59,028 bases of DNA. It comes from CBDDBX01 sp965225955 (GTDB lineage: Bacteria; Acidobacteriota; Aminicenantia; UBA2199). The DNA is taken from the NCBI GenBank assembly GCA_965225955.1, contig CBDDBX010000010.1, positions 1-59,028 of the forward strand, given 5' to 3'. Positions 7,618 through 16,254 of this stretch are shown here, piece by piece (the stretch's first letter is position 1; the number at the start of each line of letters is the position of its first letter). Below the pieces are notes generated by a model. The model was not told where the DNA came from, did not search any database, and saw nothing but the letters and a program-made list of their open reading frames with translations. The position numbers and the translations under genes were made by a program.

Positions 7618-8901
7618 CTAGTCTTTAAGATCCAGTACCATTATTTTTGGCTTTTTTAATCTATCTCTTAATAGCAACCCCTTCCTGTCAACCTCCATTA
7701 TCTGAGCATTTGCTATATAATAGTATCTATTTCCAGCAACTTCACCGGTTGTAGGATAATTGAAGCATGGGTTGAAAACCTCCAGATTCTCTCTATCGGT
7801 AACTTTCGTATAATCTTTATTCAGTTTATACTTAATTATACCTCCAAAACTACGCCATTGATGCGCAATAAGACTATCTCTGTAAAAAGCCAGACCATCT
7901 ACTCCTACAAGAGAGATTTTCTCTGAGTGCCTTAGAATATCAGACTTTCCTGTTTTAACTCTAATAACGTGAATCCCTCTGGAGTCCGCAACAAAAAGTG
8001 ATTTCCCGTTTTCTGACATGGTAATTCCGTTAGGGTAACAGAAACTGAGCTTCTCACTGTACTTTTTCAGCTTCCTGTCTGAAGAAGATATTACAAAAAG
8101 ATCTCCTCCTTTAGTATCAGTAATATAGACATCTCCGGAACTACTTATAACCAGATCATTGAAAAACCTCTCTCTGCTATCTGTTTGAAGCCAGGATTTT
8201 ATCAACCTGCCATTTCTGAGATCATACTGAAAAATACCACTCTTCAAATCGGTGTCCTTATTAAAGCCGACAATTTTCATACGACCCCAGTAACCACTAC
8301 ATACCCACAAGTGTCTTCTGGCAGCATCAACTTCCATCCCAACAACCTGCAGCAAACCATTATCCTTCTCTTTAACAAAATCCCGGGCTACTCCCTTCTG
8401 ATCAATAGCCACTATTTTTCTTCTGTACAAACTGCTTATATAGACCGTATTTCCCAGAGAATCCCAGGCGACACCTTCAGGCATAAGATCTTTTTCCTGA
8501 TGAATATAGAACACACTGCTACCACCGGAATGCTTAAGAAATCTATTCGCCTCTTCACAAAGCTTTACAAACTCCGGATTACTTTTAAGTGCAGAAAACA
8601 CCTCATCTTTCCTGATAGTCCTACTTACGGCAGCTTTCATTCCAATAAGTTTTTTCAGATATATGATGGCTTTCCTGCTATCTCCGGATTTTTGAGCACT
8701 CTGTGCCAGTCGATATAGTACAGAAGGGTTGTTTGGTGAAAATATCAGCATACTATTTAAAGCATCATTTATCTTTACATAATCCCCTGATTTTTCTGCC
8801 AGCTTAAAAGCTTCATTCATCCTACTGAGTTTTTCAATCGCAGTTTCTCCAGTAAGAAGAATGTTTAGAAGAAGTAATAATATTAATCCGTTCCTGATCA
8901 C
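7618..8901 (-). CDS. Exported SMP-30/gluconolactonase-like beta-propeller protein with helical N-terminus
   Basis: 427 residues from a GTG start with GGAGGTTTCAG upstream. Residues 1-20 look like a signal peptide. Residues ~22-115 form a helical, TPR-like segment ('NPSVLYRLAQSAQKSGDSRKA'). Residues ~130-427 form a six-bladed propeller with 'PEGVAWDSLGNTVYISS', 'FNDLVISSSGDVYITDT' and 'YPNGITMSENGKSLFVADS', the blade signatures of the SMP-30/gluconolactonase/strictosidine synthase-like superfamily. Most likely periplasmic. These proteins hydrolyse lactones or bind ligands, and neither can be chosen here. It precedes the flavin reductase-like gene and the rdh operon on the same strand, but the 23-nt and 100-nt gaps do not prove cotranscription. 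Confidence 0.7.
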   Translation of the reverse strand: MIRNGLILLLLLNILLTGETAIEKLSRMNEAFKLAEKSGDYVKINDALNSMLIFSPNNPSVLYRLAQSAQKSGDSRKAIIYLKKLIGMKAAVSRTIRKDEVFSALKSNPEFVKLCEEANRFLKHSGGSSVFYIHQEKDLMPEGVAWDSLGNTVYISSLYRRKIVAIDQKGVARDFVKEKDNGLLQVVGMEVDAARRHLWVCSGYWGRMKIVGFNKDTDLKSGIFQYDLRNGRLIKSWLQTDSRERFFNDLVISSSGDVYITDTKGGDLFVISSSDRKLKKYSEKLSFCYPNGITMSENGKSLFVADSRGIHVIRVKTGKSDILRHSEKISLVGVDGLAFYRDSLIAHQWRSFGGIIKYKLNKDYTKVTDRENLEVFNPCFNYPTTGEVAGNRYYYIANAQIMEVDRKGLLLRDRLKKPKIMVLDLKD

Positions 8902-8969
8902 CTGAAACCTCCATTGTTAGATTAAAGAATAATATATTACGAAAAAAAGTTCAGGAAGATATGCCATCA

Positions 8970-8998
8970 TTGCGATTTCATTGTTCAGAACCTATAAT
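8970..8998 (+). promoter_or_regulatory. Promoter predicting a leaderless MFS transporter mRNA
   Basis: TTGCGA (8970-8975), a 17-nt spacer and a perfect TATAAT (8993-8998). Only 6 nt separate the -10 box from the ATG at 9005, so transcription should begin at or next to the start codon. No Shine-Dalgarno is present. Confidence 0.6.
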
Positions 8999-9004
8999 TA
9001 ATAC

Positions 9005-10213
9005 ATGCTCACAGTTGTAAGAACCTACTATCTCTATTGTGCGGGATTCTCCTTCTCCTTTGCACTGCTCACAACTATGTTCAGTATCTACCACATTGAA
9101 ATAGTGGGGATGAACCCCTTTCAGCTGGTTCTGACAGGAGCAGTGCTGGAAGCCTCCTGTTTTATATTTGAGGTTCCCACAGGGATTGTTGCCGATTGCT
9201 ACAGCAGGAAAGGCTCCATTGTAATCGGATTAATTATCATGGGAGCAGGTATAATCATTGAAGGAGCACTTCCTCTGTTTGCTGTTATCATCATAGCTCA
9301 GGTTATCTGGGGATTTGGAGCCACATTTCTCAGCGGAGCAGACATTGCATGGTTATCTGATGAATATGGGAGTACTGAGCTTGACAAAGTGCTTCTCAAA
9401 GCTGCACAGATTAGGCAGGTCGCCACTCTCTGCGGTATCTTCACCTCTATAGCTCTTGCACACCTCAACATAAGTATACCGATCATTACAAGCGGGCTTC
9501 TTTTAATGATACTGGGATTTGCTCTTATATTCCTTATGAAAGAGAAAAGTTTCAAACCCGGGAAGCAGAGTATTTCCGACAACTACAGAGAGATGTTCTG
9601 TACATTTAAAAAAGGGAGAGATGCAATCAGAAAAAGCCAGTATCTCTGGTATCTTACTATTGCAGCTCTTATTGGTGGATTTTACAGTGAAGGCTTTGAT
9701 CGCTTATGGACATTTAAAATACTTGATGAAATGAACAGAGACAATAGAGGCTATCTTCTCTGGTTTGCCCTTATAAGCAGTGGAGCTGTTATTCTTACTC
9801 TTATTGCTATTGAGCTGGTTAAAAGAAACTTTATCAATAAAGGAGTTAATCCCTTAAATCCTCTTATTGTGATAAATATTGTACTATCTGCCGGTACAGC
9901 TCTGTTTGCTTTTACAGGGAATTTTATACTGGCAATGTTTATGTTCTGGCTGATTCAGAGTATGAGGCGCAGTAGTGAGCCTCTCGCTGATGCTCTTCTT
10001 AATAAAAATATTGAGGACTCTTCAATAAGAGCAACTGTAATCTCAATGCGCGGACAGCTCGACCAGACAGGTCAGATTATAGGTGGCCCCATAGCTGGTC
10101 TTATAGCCCTTTATATCTCAACAGATTACGGGATACTCTTCTCAGCAGTAGTCATAATACCAATCCCCATAATCTACCTCCACCTCAAAAAACAGACAAA
10201 CCAGCTAACCTGA
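9005..10213 (+). CDS. Major facilitator superfamily transporter
   Basis: 402 residues with about twelve hydrophobic helices. The loop between helices 2 and 3 carries 'GIVADCYSRKGS', a version of MFS motif A (G-x-x-x-D-x-x-x-R/K). 'FEVPTGIVAD' and 'GADIAWLSDE' are phrases seen in the DHA3-like group of drug or metabolite exporters. The substrate is unknown. There is no Shine-Dalgarno before the ATG; a -10 box ends 6 nt upstream, so the mRNA is probably leaderless. It is divergent from the beta-propeller gene. Confidence 0.8.
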   Translation: MLTVVRTYYLYCAGFSFSFALLTTMFSIYHIEIVGMNPFQLVLTGAVLEASCFIFEVPTGIVADCYSRKGSIVIGLIIMGAGIIIEGALPLFAVIIIAQVIWGFGATFLSGADIAWLSDEYGSTELDKVLLKAAQIRQVATLCGIFTSIALAHLNISIPIITSGLLLMILGFALIFLMKEKSFKPGKQSISDNYREMFCTFKKGRDAIRKSQYLWYLTIAALIGGFYSEGFDRLWTFKILDEMNRDNRGYLLWFALISSGAVILTLIAIELVKRNFINKGVNPLNPLIVINIVLSAGTALFAFTGNFILAMFMFWLIQSMRRSSEPLADALLNKNIEDSSIRATVISMRGQLDQTGQIIGGPIAGLIALYISTDYGILFSAVVIIPIPIIYLHLKKQTNQLT

Positions 10214-10558
10214 AAATTAAAACCCCACCGCCAATAACGTCAACAAAAGACGCTAGAAAACAACTTCAACACAGACACACACAGACTATCACAAACTGTC
10301 ACCGACTAACAGAAACTCTTATATTGCACTTGTCTGTTCTGCTTTTTTTGTTAGGTTTTCTCCGCAAATTTTGAAAGTTAGATGTACGATTGGTTATTAT
10401 GTTGATGGAACCGGAGAGTTTATGTCTTACTGAATGTTGGCTATAAGTGGTAGATTGTTGATTGTTATATGTAAAAGATCTCTTTGGGATTAGTTATACT
10501 TTTTGGAGGACAGGGGCTTTGAAAAGCCCCTTTTAAATTTTTGTTTTCAGAACTGTTT
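10214..10558. other. Non-coding gap between MFS transporter and peptidase
   Basis: 345 nt with no supportable gene. At 10268-10305 there is a degenerate stretch of short GACA/CAGAC units with ACTATCAC in the middle, resembling (inverted) a stretch at 39361-39398. A terminator hairpin lies at 10513-10530. Confidence 0.6.
10513..10534 (+). terminator. Intrinsic terminator candidate
   Basis: GGGGCTT (10513-10519), loop TGAA, AAGCCCC (10524-10530), then TTTT and a further T-rich stretch on the plus strand. It lies 300 nt after the MFS stop and just past the 3' end of the convergent peptidase gene. Confidence 0.6.
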
Positions 10559-11971
10559 TTAATACTTTTTCATGTGATCGGTTTCATAATTCAGGTATCC
10601 AGGTTCTTTTTCTCCAAAGACCCACTGCTCAAACTCTTTTGTCATATCTATTCCGGTGTAGTCTTTAAAGTATTTTACGAAATCCCTTGTGGTGAAAGGT
10701 TTGAACTGGTAGCTGTTGTAAAGGTGTTTCAGGAAATTAAACATTTTGTCTCTGTTTTCTGTTTTTGTACCCCCCATTCTGGAAACCATTGCTGCTATTA
10801 TTCTGGCTCCCTCTCCATAAGCTCTGAGATCAAAACCTAAAGCTACAGGGGCCCTGTTTGATACGATACTGGATTTGTAATCTTCATTAATGGGTTCATG
10901 AAACTGTTCCGGGCTACTGGCATCTTCATACCACACATTAATTGATTCATCCAGCCAGGAGTCACGATAGGTTTTGTTTACAACGGAGCAGCCAAAGTAC
11001 ATGTGGAAGATTTCGTGTGCAAGCTTTTCGGTTGAAGTTATGGAACCACCGTAATATTCCATTCCACCATATTTTCTTCTTATAAAAAGACTTAAGCCTT
11101 CGGTCATAGGGAAGGGGCCAATATTTTTCTCAAAATCCGGTAAACACCTTTCTATAATTGGTATTGCTGTTTCAATGAAACCACTGTTTTTTCTATAGGC
11201 CATTATCTTTACGTTAACTCCGTTGATAACCAGCTCCTGATAGTCTATTTCGGATTCCGGTACAAGCAGAAACATGAAGGTGTATGAAGATATCTGTTTT
11301 TCCGGTTTTAATATCCACTCCTGGGTTGGAGAGTCGGCTATTTCGGTTAAGTTGCCGGAGCCTATAAGTTTTAACGTCTGGTTACTCATATTACGAAATT
11401 TGATTTCGTGGGTTGCCAGTTCCTGGGGGGAGTTGATTGTGGGAAAGAGTTCTTCATTTCCTACTCCTGATATGTCATTAACATCTGTTTTAAAGATCTG
11501 GTTCTCTCTATCCAGAGCCAGGTCATACTCCATGTATAAGGTGTGGGTATCATTTGCTGAGAGCTCTTTTTGAAATTCCAGAGCCTGTTGGGTGGTGTTT
11601 TCAAAAGTTATGACTTTTATATCGGTTTCTATATTGAGTTGCTGGTCATTTAGTTTAACTGTTTTTATGGAGTTGATATCCCGGGCTCCAGGGTTGAAAT
11701 GTATGAGAGGGGTTTTCTGACCTGATCTCATCCTGAACCTGACTGTTGCTCTACCTTTTACCTGATACTCTTCGGGAGTATAGTCAAATTCAACGTTTAT
11801 AGATTGTATATCTATTCTGAAGGTGGTGCCAAAGAGGGCTTCCAGCTCTTCTGCCTCGTTATTTTCCTGTGGTTCGGGGGTCTGGTTTTCTGAATCGTCG
11901 TTTGTACATCCTGAGAGGGCTATTAGAAAGATAATGAAGACAAATATACTTTTTAATACTTTTTTTGTCAT
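10559..11971 (-). CDS. M1-family metallopeptidase-like lipoprotein
   Basis: 470 residues. The N-terminus is a lipoprotein signal with lipobox ALSGC (Cys22), followed by an acidic linker. The catalytic zinc site is HEIFH (His319, Glu320, His323) with the third ligand Glu342 in 'WLDES', giving HExxH-x18-E as in M1 aminopeptidases. 'YGGMEYYGG' at 301-309 stands where M1 enzymes have the GxMEN exopeptidase motif, altered here from MEN to MEY. The N-terminal ~250 residues resemble the M1 beta-saddle domain. Probably anchored to a membrane in the periplasm or on the surface, degrading peptides. Substrate preference may differ because of the changed GAMEN motif. Monocistronic, convergent with the MFS gene. 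Confidence 0.8.
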   Translation of the reverse strand: MTKKVLKSIFVFIIFLIALSGCTNDDSENQTPEPQENNEAEELEALFGTTFRIDIQSINVEFDYTPEEYQVKGRATVRFRMRSGQKTPLIHFNPGARDINSIKTVKLNDQQLNIETDIKVITFENTTQQALEFQKELSANDTHTLYMEYDLALDRENQIFKTDVNDISGVGNEELFPTINSPQELATHEIKFRNMSNQTLKLIGSGNLTEIADSPTQEWILKPEKQISSYTFMFLLVPESEIDYQELVINGVNVKIMAYRKNSGFIETAIPIIERCLPDFEKNIGPFPMTEGLSLFIRRKYGGMEYYGGSITSTEKLAHEIFHMYFGCSVVNKTYRDSWLDESINVWYEDASSPEQFHEPINEDYKSSIVSNRAPVALGFDLRAYGEGARIIAAMVSRMGGTKTENRDKMFNFLKHLYNSYQFKPFTTRDFVKYFKDYTGIDMTKEFEQWVFGEKEPGYLNYETDHMKKY

Positions 11972-12279
11972 AATACCTCCTGATATGTTTTCTTTGATAG
12001 TTTATGTACGAAGCAGTAGATATATTAAGGATTGGAATATTGACTATTTTTAGTGAATACGTGAAAAATACCCCACTTACCAGAGCATTTCTCTCTTTTT
12101 ATTGAAGCTTTTTGATTTACAGATTTTTTGCAGGATATTTTTCCCTGATTTCCTGTGGAGGAGTAAGGTTGGGAAATTCCTTTATGTGTGAGTACGAGAG
12201 ATAACTGAAAACCTTATCCCATTTACTATTCCGGGTATATTGTATTATAATAGCTGATTCCCGGAAGAGAGGTATCAGT
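11972..12279. other. Divergent promoter region between peptidase and thiI
   Basis: 308 nt without a gene. It holds the ribosome-binding site of the peptidase and, near its right end, the thiI promoter. Nothing else is recognisable. Confidence 0.6.
12222..12251 (+). promoter_or_regulatory. Candidate thiI promoter within an inverted repeat
   Basis: TTTACT (12222-12227), an 18-nt spacer and TATAAT (12246-12251). The -10 box is bracketed by TTCCGGG (12229-12235) and CCCGGAA (12260-12266), a 7-bp inverted repeat that could be an operator. Confidence 0.45.
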
Positions 12280-13470
12280 ATGAGTGAAAATAAGAAAATG
12301 CGTCCCGATTTTGTAGTTATTCATTATGGCGAAATTGCTATTAAAGGTAAAAACAGAGGTTCTTTTGAAAAACTGTTAATAAGAAACATTAAGGAAAAAC
12401 TGAAAGGTGCTTCCTCAGCCTTCAGAAGAGAATCGGGGCAGATATCAATGGAACTTGCTGAAACAGCAGATATTGAAACAGTAAGAGATACTATGAAATG
12501 CATTCCGGGAATTGCATACTTCTCATTTGTAAAAAGGTGCAGTAATGATCCTGAAGTTCTGAAAGCAACAGTTCTTGAATATGTACAGGATATTGAGTAT
12601 ACAACTTTCAGAATCAATGCCAAAAGACGTTTTAAAAGCTACCCCGTTAAGTCCATGGATCTCAATGTTATGCTCGGTAGTGCTGTAGTTGAAAAGTATA
12701 ACAAAAAGGTTCAGATGAAAGGAGCTGATCTCAATGTTAAAGTTGAAATAGCAAAAGACTGGGGCTACATCTCCCTTGAAGATATAAGAGGAGCAGGAGG
12801 TATGCCTACTGATAACAGACAAAAAATGGTGGGGCTTCTCTCAGGCGGTTTTGACAGTCCTGTTGCCTCATATATGATGATGAAAAGAGGCTGTAAAGTT
12901 ATTATGGTACATTTTCGTAATAAGCTTCAGGAAGGGGAGTGTGTTGATGATAAGATCAGGCAGCTTGCTGAGCAGTTATCAAAGTTTCAGACCGAGACCC
13001 TTCTCTACGTAGTACCCTTCGAAGATATTCAGAAAAACATAATCATGAATGTACACTCCGGCAGCAGAATGCTTATATACAGACGTTTCATGATAAAAAT
13101 TGCCTCTAAGATTGCAGACAGACATGGAGCAAAGTTTCTTATTACCGGTGATAATCTTTCACAGGTAGCATCCCAGACATTTGACAATCTTCTGGCAACT
13201 TATGAAGATACTCCAAAGCATATATTCACCCCTCTTATTGGAATGGATAAGCAGGAGATAATAGATATATCCAAAAAGATAGGAACTTATGAAATTTCAG
13301 CAATGCCTTATGGTGACTGCTGCAGCTACTTTGTTCCACCTCATCCTGAACTTAGAGCCAAAGCCAATGATCTTCAGGATATGGAAGGAAGGTTTGACGC
13401 AGAAGCCCTTATGGATGCCTCAATAGAAGATCTCGAACCAATAAGATGCGGTCTCTCTGAAGAATCCTGA
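12280..13470 (+). CDS. thiI: tRNA sulfurtransferase ThiI (4-thiouridine synthase)
   Basis: 396 residues. An N-terminal ferredoxin-like and THUMP region (about 1-165) binds tRNA. The PP-loop SGGFDS (188-193) adenylates U8. 'DCCSYFVPPHP' (from 346) carries the Cys equivalent to E. coli Cys344. Forms 4-thiouridine in tRNA, and in some bacteria supplies sulfur for thiamine. It ends where E. coli ThiI (482 residues) continues into a rhodanese domain, so it is the short type, which needs a separate sulfur carrier. The start is ATG 12280 with GAGAGG upstream. Confidence 0.95.
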   Translation: MSENKKMRPDFVVIHYGEIAIKGKNRGSFEKLLIRNIKEKLKGASSAFRRESGQISMELAETADIETVRDTMKCIPGIAYFSFVKRCSNDPEVLKATVLEYVQDIEYTTFRINAKRRFKSYPVKSMDLNVMLGSAVVEKYNKKVQMKGADLNVKVEIAKDWGYISLEDIRGAGGMPTDNRQKMVGLLSGGFDSPVASYMMMKRGCKVIMVHFRNKLQEGECVDDKIRQLAEQLSKFQTETLLYVVPFEDIQKNIIMNVHSGSRMLIYRRFMIKIASKIADRHGAKFLITGDNLSQVASQTFDNLLATYEDTPKHIFTPLIGMDKQEIIDISKKIGTYEISAMPYGDCCSYFVPPHPELRAKANDLQDMEGRFDAEALMDASIEDLEPIRCGLSEES

Positions 13471-13478
13471 TAGAATTA

Positions 13479-13510
13479 TGTAGGGGTTTGATATATCGAA
13501 CCCGTTTACA
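13479..13510 (+). repeat. TGTAGGGG palindromic repeat, copy A
   Basis: TGTAGGGG, then a near-perfect palindrome with GATATATC at its centre, then CCCGTTTACA. It lies between thiI and the convergent ppnP. It belongs to the dispersed family described in the findings. Confidence 0.65.
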
Positions 13511-13532
13511 GGTTCATTTCAATTAAAAAGGA

Positions 13533-13560
13533 AGAGGGACATTGCTGCCCCTCTCTATTA
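13533..13560. terminator. Bidirectional terminator between thiI and ppnP
   Basis: AGAGGG (13533-13538) pairs with CCCTCT (13549-13554) around a 10-nt loop. T-rich sequence follows on the plus side and TTTTTAA on the minus side, suiting both convergent genes. Confidence 0.6.
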
Positions 13561-13567
13561 TTTTTGA

Positions 13568-13846
13568 TTATCTGTAAAGGCAGAGATAAGAGACAGGCTC
13601 TTTGATAACTACTTTGAATTCCTGATTAGCAGCTACTAAAAAGTATTCACCTTTTTTGTAAACTTTTGTTGTTCCATCAGGCAGAGTTGCTTCCATTTCA
13701 CCAAAAACAACTTCCATGTGCTCTTCAGTACTTGTACCAAAAGTATACTCACCAGGTTCCATTATACCAACAGTAAATGGCTGGCCTTTTGCTTCATGAC
13801 CCAGGCTTTTTACCTTTGCATCAAAGTATTCATTTGCTTTAATCAT
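13568..13846 (-). CDS. ppnP: Pyrimidine/purine nucleoside phosphorylase PpnP
   Basis: 92 residues, a single cupin of the YaiE/DUF1255 family, close in length to E. coli PpnP (94). Family signatures seen: 'NEYFDAKVKSLG' at the N-terminus, 'MEPGEYTFGTSTEEHMEVV' and the closing 'EPVSYLCLY'. PpnP cleaves several nucleosides with phosphate. It is the last gene of the mobB-AOR cluster, 16 nt after the AOR gene, with its own RBS. A functional link with the AOR is not obvious. Confidence 0.92.
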   Translation of the reverse strand: MIKANEYFDAKVKSLGHEAKGQPFTVGIMEPGEYTFGTSTEEHMEVVFGEMEATLPDGTTKVYKKGEYFLVAANQEFKVVIKEPVSYLCLYR

Positions 13847-13862
13847 TTCTATCTCCTGAAAT

Positions 13863-16043
13863 TTAGTTTTCTTCAGCTAATCTTTTTTTAATAACTTCAA
13901 CTACTTCAGGGAAATCCATTCCCAGGTTCGCCATATGATCAATTTTCGGAGTTCCGTTGGATGTCCATCCTCTTCTCTCGTAAGCAGCATCGATAAGTTT
14001 TTCGTACTCACCTTCTCTGTGTTCTCTGAGAATAGCAACCTTCTCTTCTGAAGTCTTACCTTCAGGATCAACTCCTACTTTCTCTTTCAGCTGACCATCA
14101 TAGCGGTCTGCTCTTGATTCATACTCTTCAACAGTAACCGGACCAACAGATCTGTAAGGAATAGAGTCATCAATACGTCTGCCATATCCCATTCTGATGT
14201 TGAACACTTTCTGGAAGTTGTATACTCTCTCTGACTGAACAATCAGTTCCTGCTTATCCATGTTCTTACCAGTGATAGCATTGTAGATATCAACATAGTT
14301 CTGAACATGTTCAGGAACCTTAGCTGGTTCATCCTGTTCTGCATTATCTGCAGGCTCAACATCATTCCATGGAAGTTTGCAGAGTCCCTGAAGTGAGAAC
14401 CATGTTCTGAACATTGGGAAGTAGTGAAGAGCTTCCGCTTTATCTTTAAATGTAGGAATCTGGTTATTAACCATATCCATGAAGATAAGCCATGCTTCAT
14501 CGTGCTGAGGCCCTTTAAGAGCAAGACCATAACCACCCTGCATAGCAAGAGACTCTTTCGTGATATATTCTGAATATTCGAGGCCTTTTGCTTCCATACC
14601 GATATCATCCATGAAAGCTCTGTCTGCGCCGAACTCTTTTTCGAAGTGATCTTTCATTTTACGGATACCTTTACCCGCAATCAGACCAAAACCTTCACCT
14701 CTTGAGATCTGGTGGAGAAGTTCGAAAGTATCATCGATTCTGCCCCATGTGAAATCAAGACCACCGGTTTTATCTTTATCAAGAATGCCATTCTGCCAGC
14801 ACTCCATAATAAACGCAGTCATTGTACCAAATGAGATTGTATCCAGACCATATGTGTCACAGTAGAAGTTGATTTCCAGAATCGCTTCAGGATCCCAGAT
14901 ACCGAGGTTTGAACCGCAACCTGCAAGAGTTTCATACTCAGGGCCATCAATTACAACTTCTTCACCTTTGTAAGGACCTGATTTAAGAGGGAATCTCTTT
15001 GTAGCTTTAGCACATGCCATCGCACAACCAATCCAGCAGCCATCTGTCTGCCAGTATGGGTCTATAAGTTTCACAAACTCAGCTGAGTTGATTTTTGGAG
15101 CCTCTTCGTGGCTACCATATTTGAAGTTATGAGTTGGAAGCAGGTCGTACTCATCCATAATTTCTGAAAGGTGAGCAGTTCCGATTTCTCTCATTCTGCA
15201 CTGTGACTGATCCAGTTCATCCATCTCTTTTCTGATCTTTTTACCTGTTTCAACAAGTTTTTTTGGATCAGCTGAATCGTTGGAATTACCAGTCAGACCG
15301 GAATATTTAGCAACAAGACCTTTGATTTTCTTGTCCCGGAAAACAGTTCCGATACCACCTCTGCCTGCCTGTTTAAGACGTGCAGCCTTCTTTTTAACAT
15401 CCCAGAAAGAGAAGTTCAGACAACCAATCAGTGAATTGTCAGCAGCTGTACCAGCACTTACTGATGAAATCTGCATTCTCTCTTTTGGAGTTTCAGCATA
15501 CATATCGATCATCTGCTCTGCAAGAACGTGGCTGTCAATAGCTTCGCCTGGTGCTTCATAAATCTGTACAATACCTTTATTACCATCAATGTAAACAATT
15601 ACTTCTTCAGCAGCTTTACCCTGAATTTCCAGAGCATCAAAACCTGAAAACTTCAGGTATGGTCCAAAGAAACCACCAACATTTGAGTCAATAGGAATAT
15701 TGGTAAGTGGTGAAATTGAGGTAACAATAGATTTTCCTGAACCTGCATAAGCAGTGTTACCACCAACCGGTCCCACACCGATATTAACTACATTTTCTTC
15801 AGAATCCCATTTGGTATTCTCATTAACAGCATCCCACATAAGCTTAAGGCAGAAACCTTTACCACCGATGAACTTATCTATCATCTCCTGTGAAACAGGC
15901 TTAATTTTAATCTCATTTGTTGAGAGATTGATGTAGAGAGTTCTGTGGTTGTAACCACGGTGTACCGGCTTCAGATCATACTTAAACTCTTTAAGCAACT
16001 TATGCTGAGCTTTTAGATCTTCAACATCATAACCTTGTGTCAT
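13863..16043 (-). CDS. aor: Aldehyde:ferredoxin oxidoreductase (tungsten pterin enzyme)
   Basis: 726 residues, longer than archaeal AOR (~605). AOR family enzymes oxidise aldehydes, or reduce acids, with ferredoxin, using a bis-pterin tungsten centre and one [4Fe-4S] cluster. Visible: an N-terminal domain with 'GGKGFCLKLMWDA', 'GPVGGNTAYAGSGKS' and 'GRGGIGTVFRDKKIKGLV' (228-244), pterin-contacting regions. The cluster ligands are Cys336, Cys340 and Cys344 in 'GCWIGCAMAC' and probably Cys555 in 'GLCKLPW'. The spacing is CX3CX3C, not the CX2CX3C of Pyrococcus AOR. The ATG at 16043 follows GGAGGATTATCG. It is preceded by a 53-residue unknown and mobB, and followed by ppnP. The neighbouring moaC/mog genes could supply the pterin. 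The substrate is unknown. Confidence 0.92.
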   Translation of the reverse strand: MTQGYDVEDLKAQHKLLKEFKYDLKPVHRGYNHRTLYINLSTNEIKIKPVSQEMIDKFIGGKGFCLKLMWDAVNENTKWDSEENVVNIGVGPVGGNTAYAGSGKSIVTSISPLTNIPIDSNVGGFFGPYLKFSGFDALEIQGKAAEEVIVYIDGNKGIVQIYEAPGEAIDSHVLAEQMIDMYAETPKERMQISSVSAGTAADNSLIGCLNFSFWDVKKKAARLKQAGRGGIGTVFRDKKIKGLVAKYSGLTGNSNDSADPKKLVETGKKIRKEMDELDQSQCRMREIGTAHLSEIMDEYDLLPTHNFKYGSHEEAPKINSAEFVKLIDPYWQTDGCWIGCAMACAKATKRFPLKSGPYKGEEVVIDGPEYETLAGCGSNLGIWDPEAILEINFYCDTYGLDTISFGTMTAFIMECWQNGILDKDKTGGLDFTWGRIDDTFELLHQISRGEGFGLIAGKGIRKMKDHFEKEFGADRAFMDDIGMEAKGLEYSEYITKESLAMQGGYGLALKGPQHDEAWLIFMDMVNNQIPTFKDKAEALHYFPMFRTWFSLQGLCKLPWNDVEPADNAEQDEPAKVPEHVQNYVDIYNAITGKNMDKQELIVQSERVYNFQKVFNIRMGYGRRIDDSIPYRSVGPVTVEEYESRADRYDGQLKEKVGVDPEGKTSEEKVAILREHREGEYEKLIDAAYERRGWTSNGTPKIDHMANLGMDFPEVVEVIKKRLAEEN

Positions 16044-16092
16044 CGATAATCCTCCATACTACAGTCCGTTCCTGTTCGGACTGAATTATTGA

Positions 16093-16254
16093 TTACTTTT
16101 TTTCTTCAATAATGATTTCTATTTTTTTCTTATCAACATCAACCTTGTCCAGTGAATTAACCAGACCATCTATAACATTGATAAATACATCAGAAACGAA
16201 ATAGTTCATGGGAATCTCTCTCCCATCTACTTTTAAAACTGCTTTTTTATCCAT
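16093..16254 (-). CDS. Small conserved-looking protein between mobB and AOR, function unknown
   Basis: 53 residues from the ATG at 16254. AGGAGAA lies right before it, so the longer frame upstream is not needed. It overlaps the end of mobB by 8 nt and sits 49 nt before the AOR gene. The sequence alternates charged and hydrophobic residues ('KAVLKVDGREIPMNYFVSD', then 'KKIEIIIEEKK'), consistent with a small alpha/beta fold. It does not end in Gly-Gly, so it is not a MoaD/ThiS-type sulfur carrier. I do not recognise the family. The tight packing suggests a role with the AOR or its cofactor, for instance as a small subunit or assembly factor. This is inference from position only. Confidence 0.65.
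   Translation of the reverse strand: MDKKAVLKVDGREIPMNYFVSDVFINVIDGLVNSLDKVDVDKKKIEIIIEEKK

Noticed and set aside
12229..12266. Inverted repeat around the thiI -10 box as a riboswitch
   Set aside because: It spans the promoter, not the transcript, so it can only be an operator.
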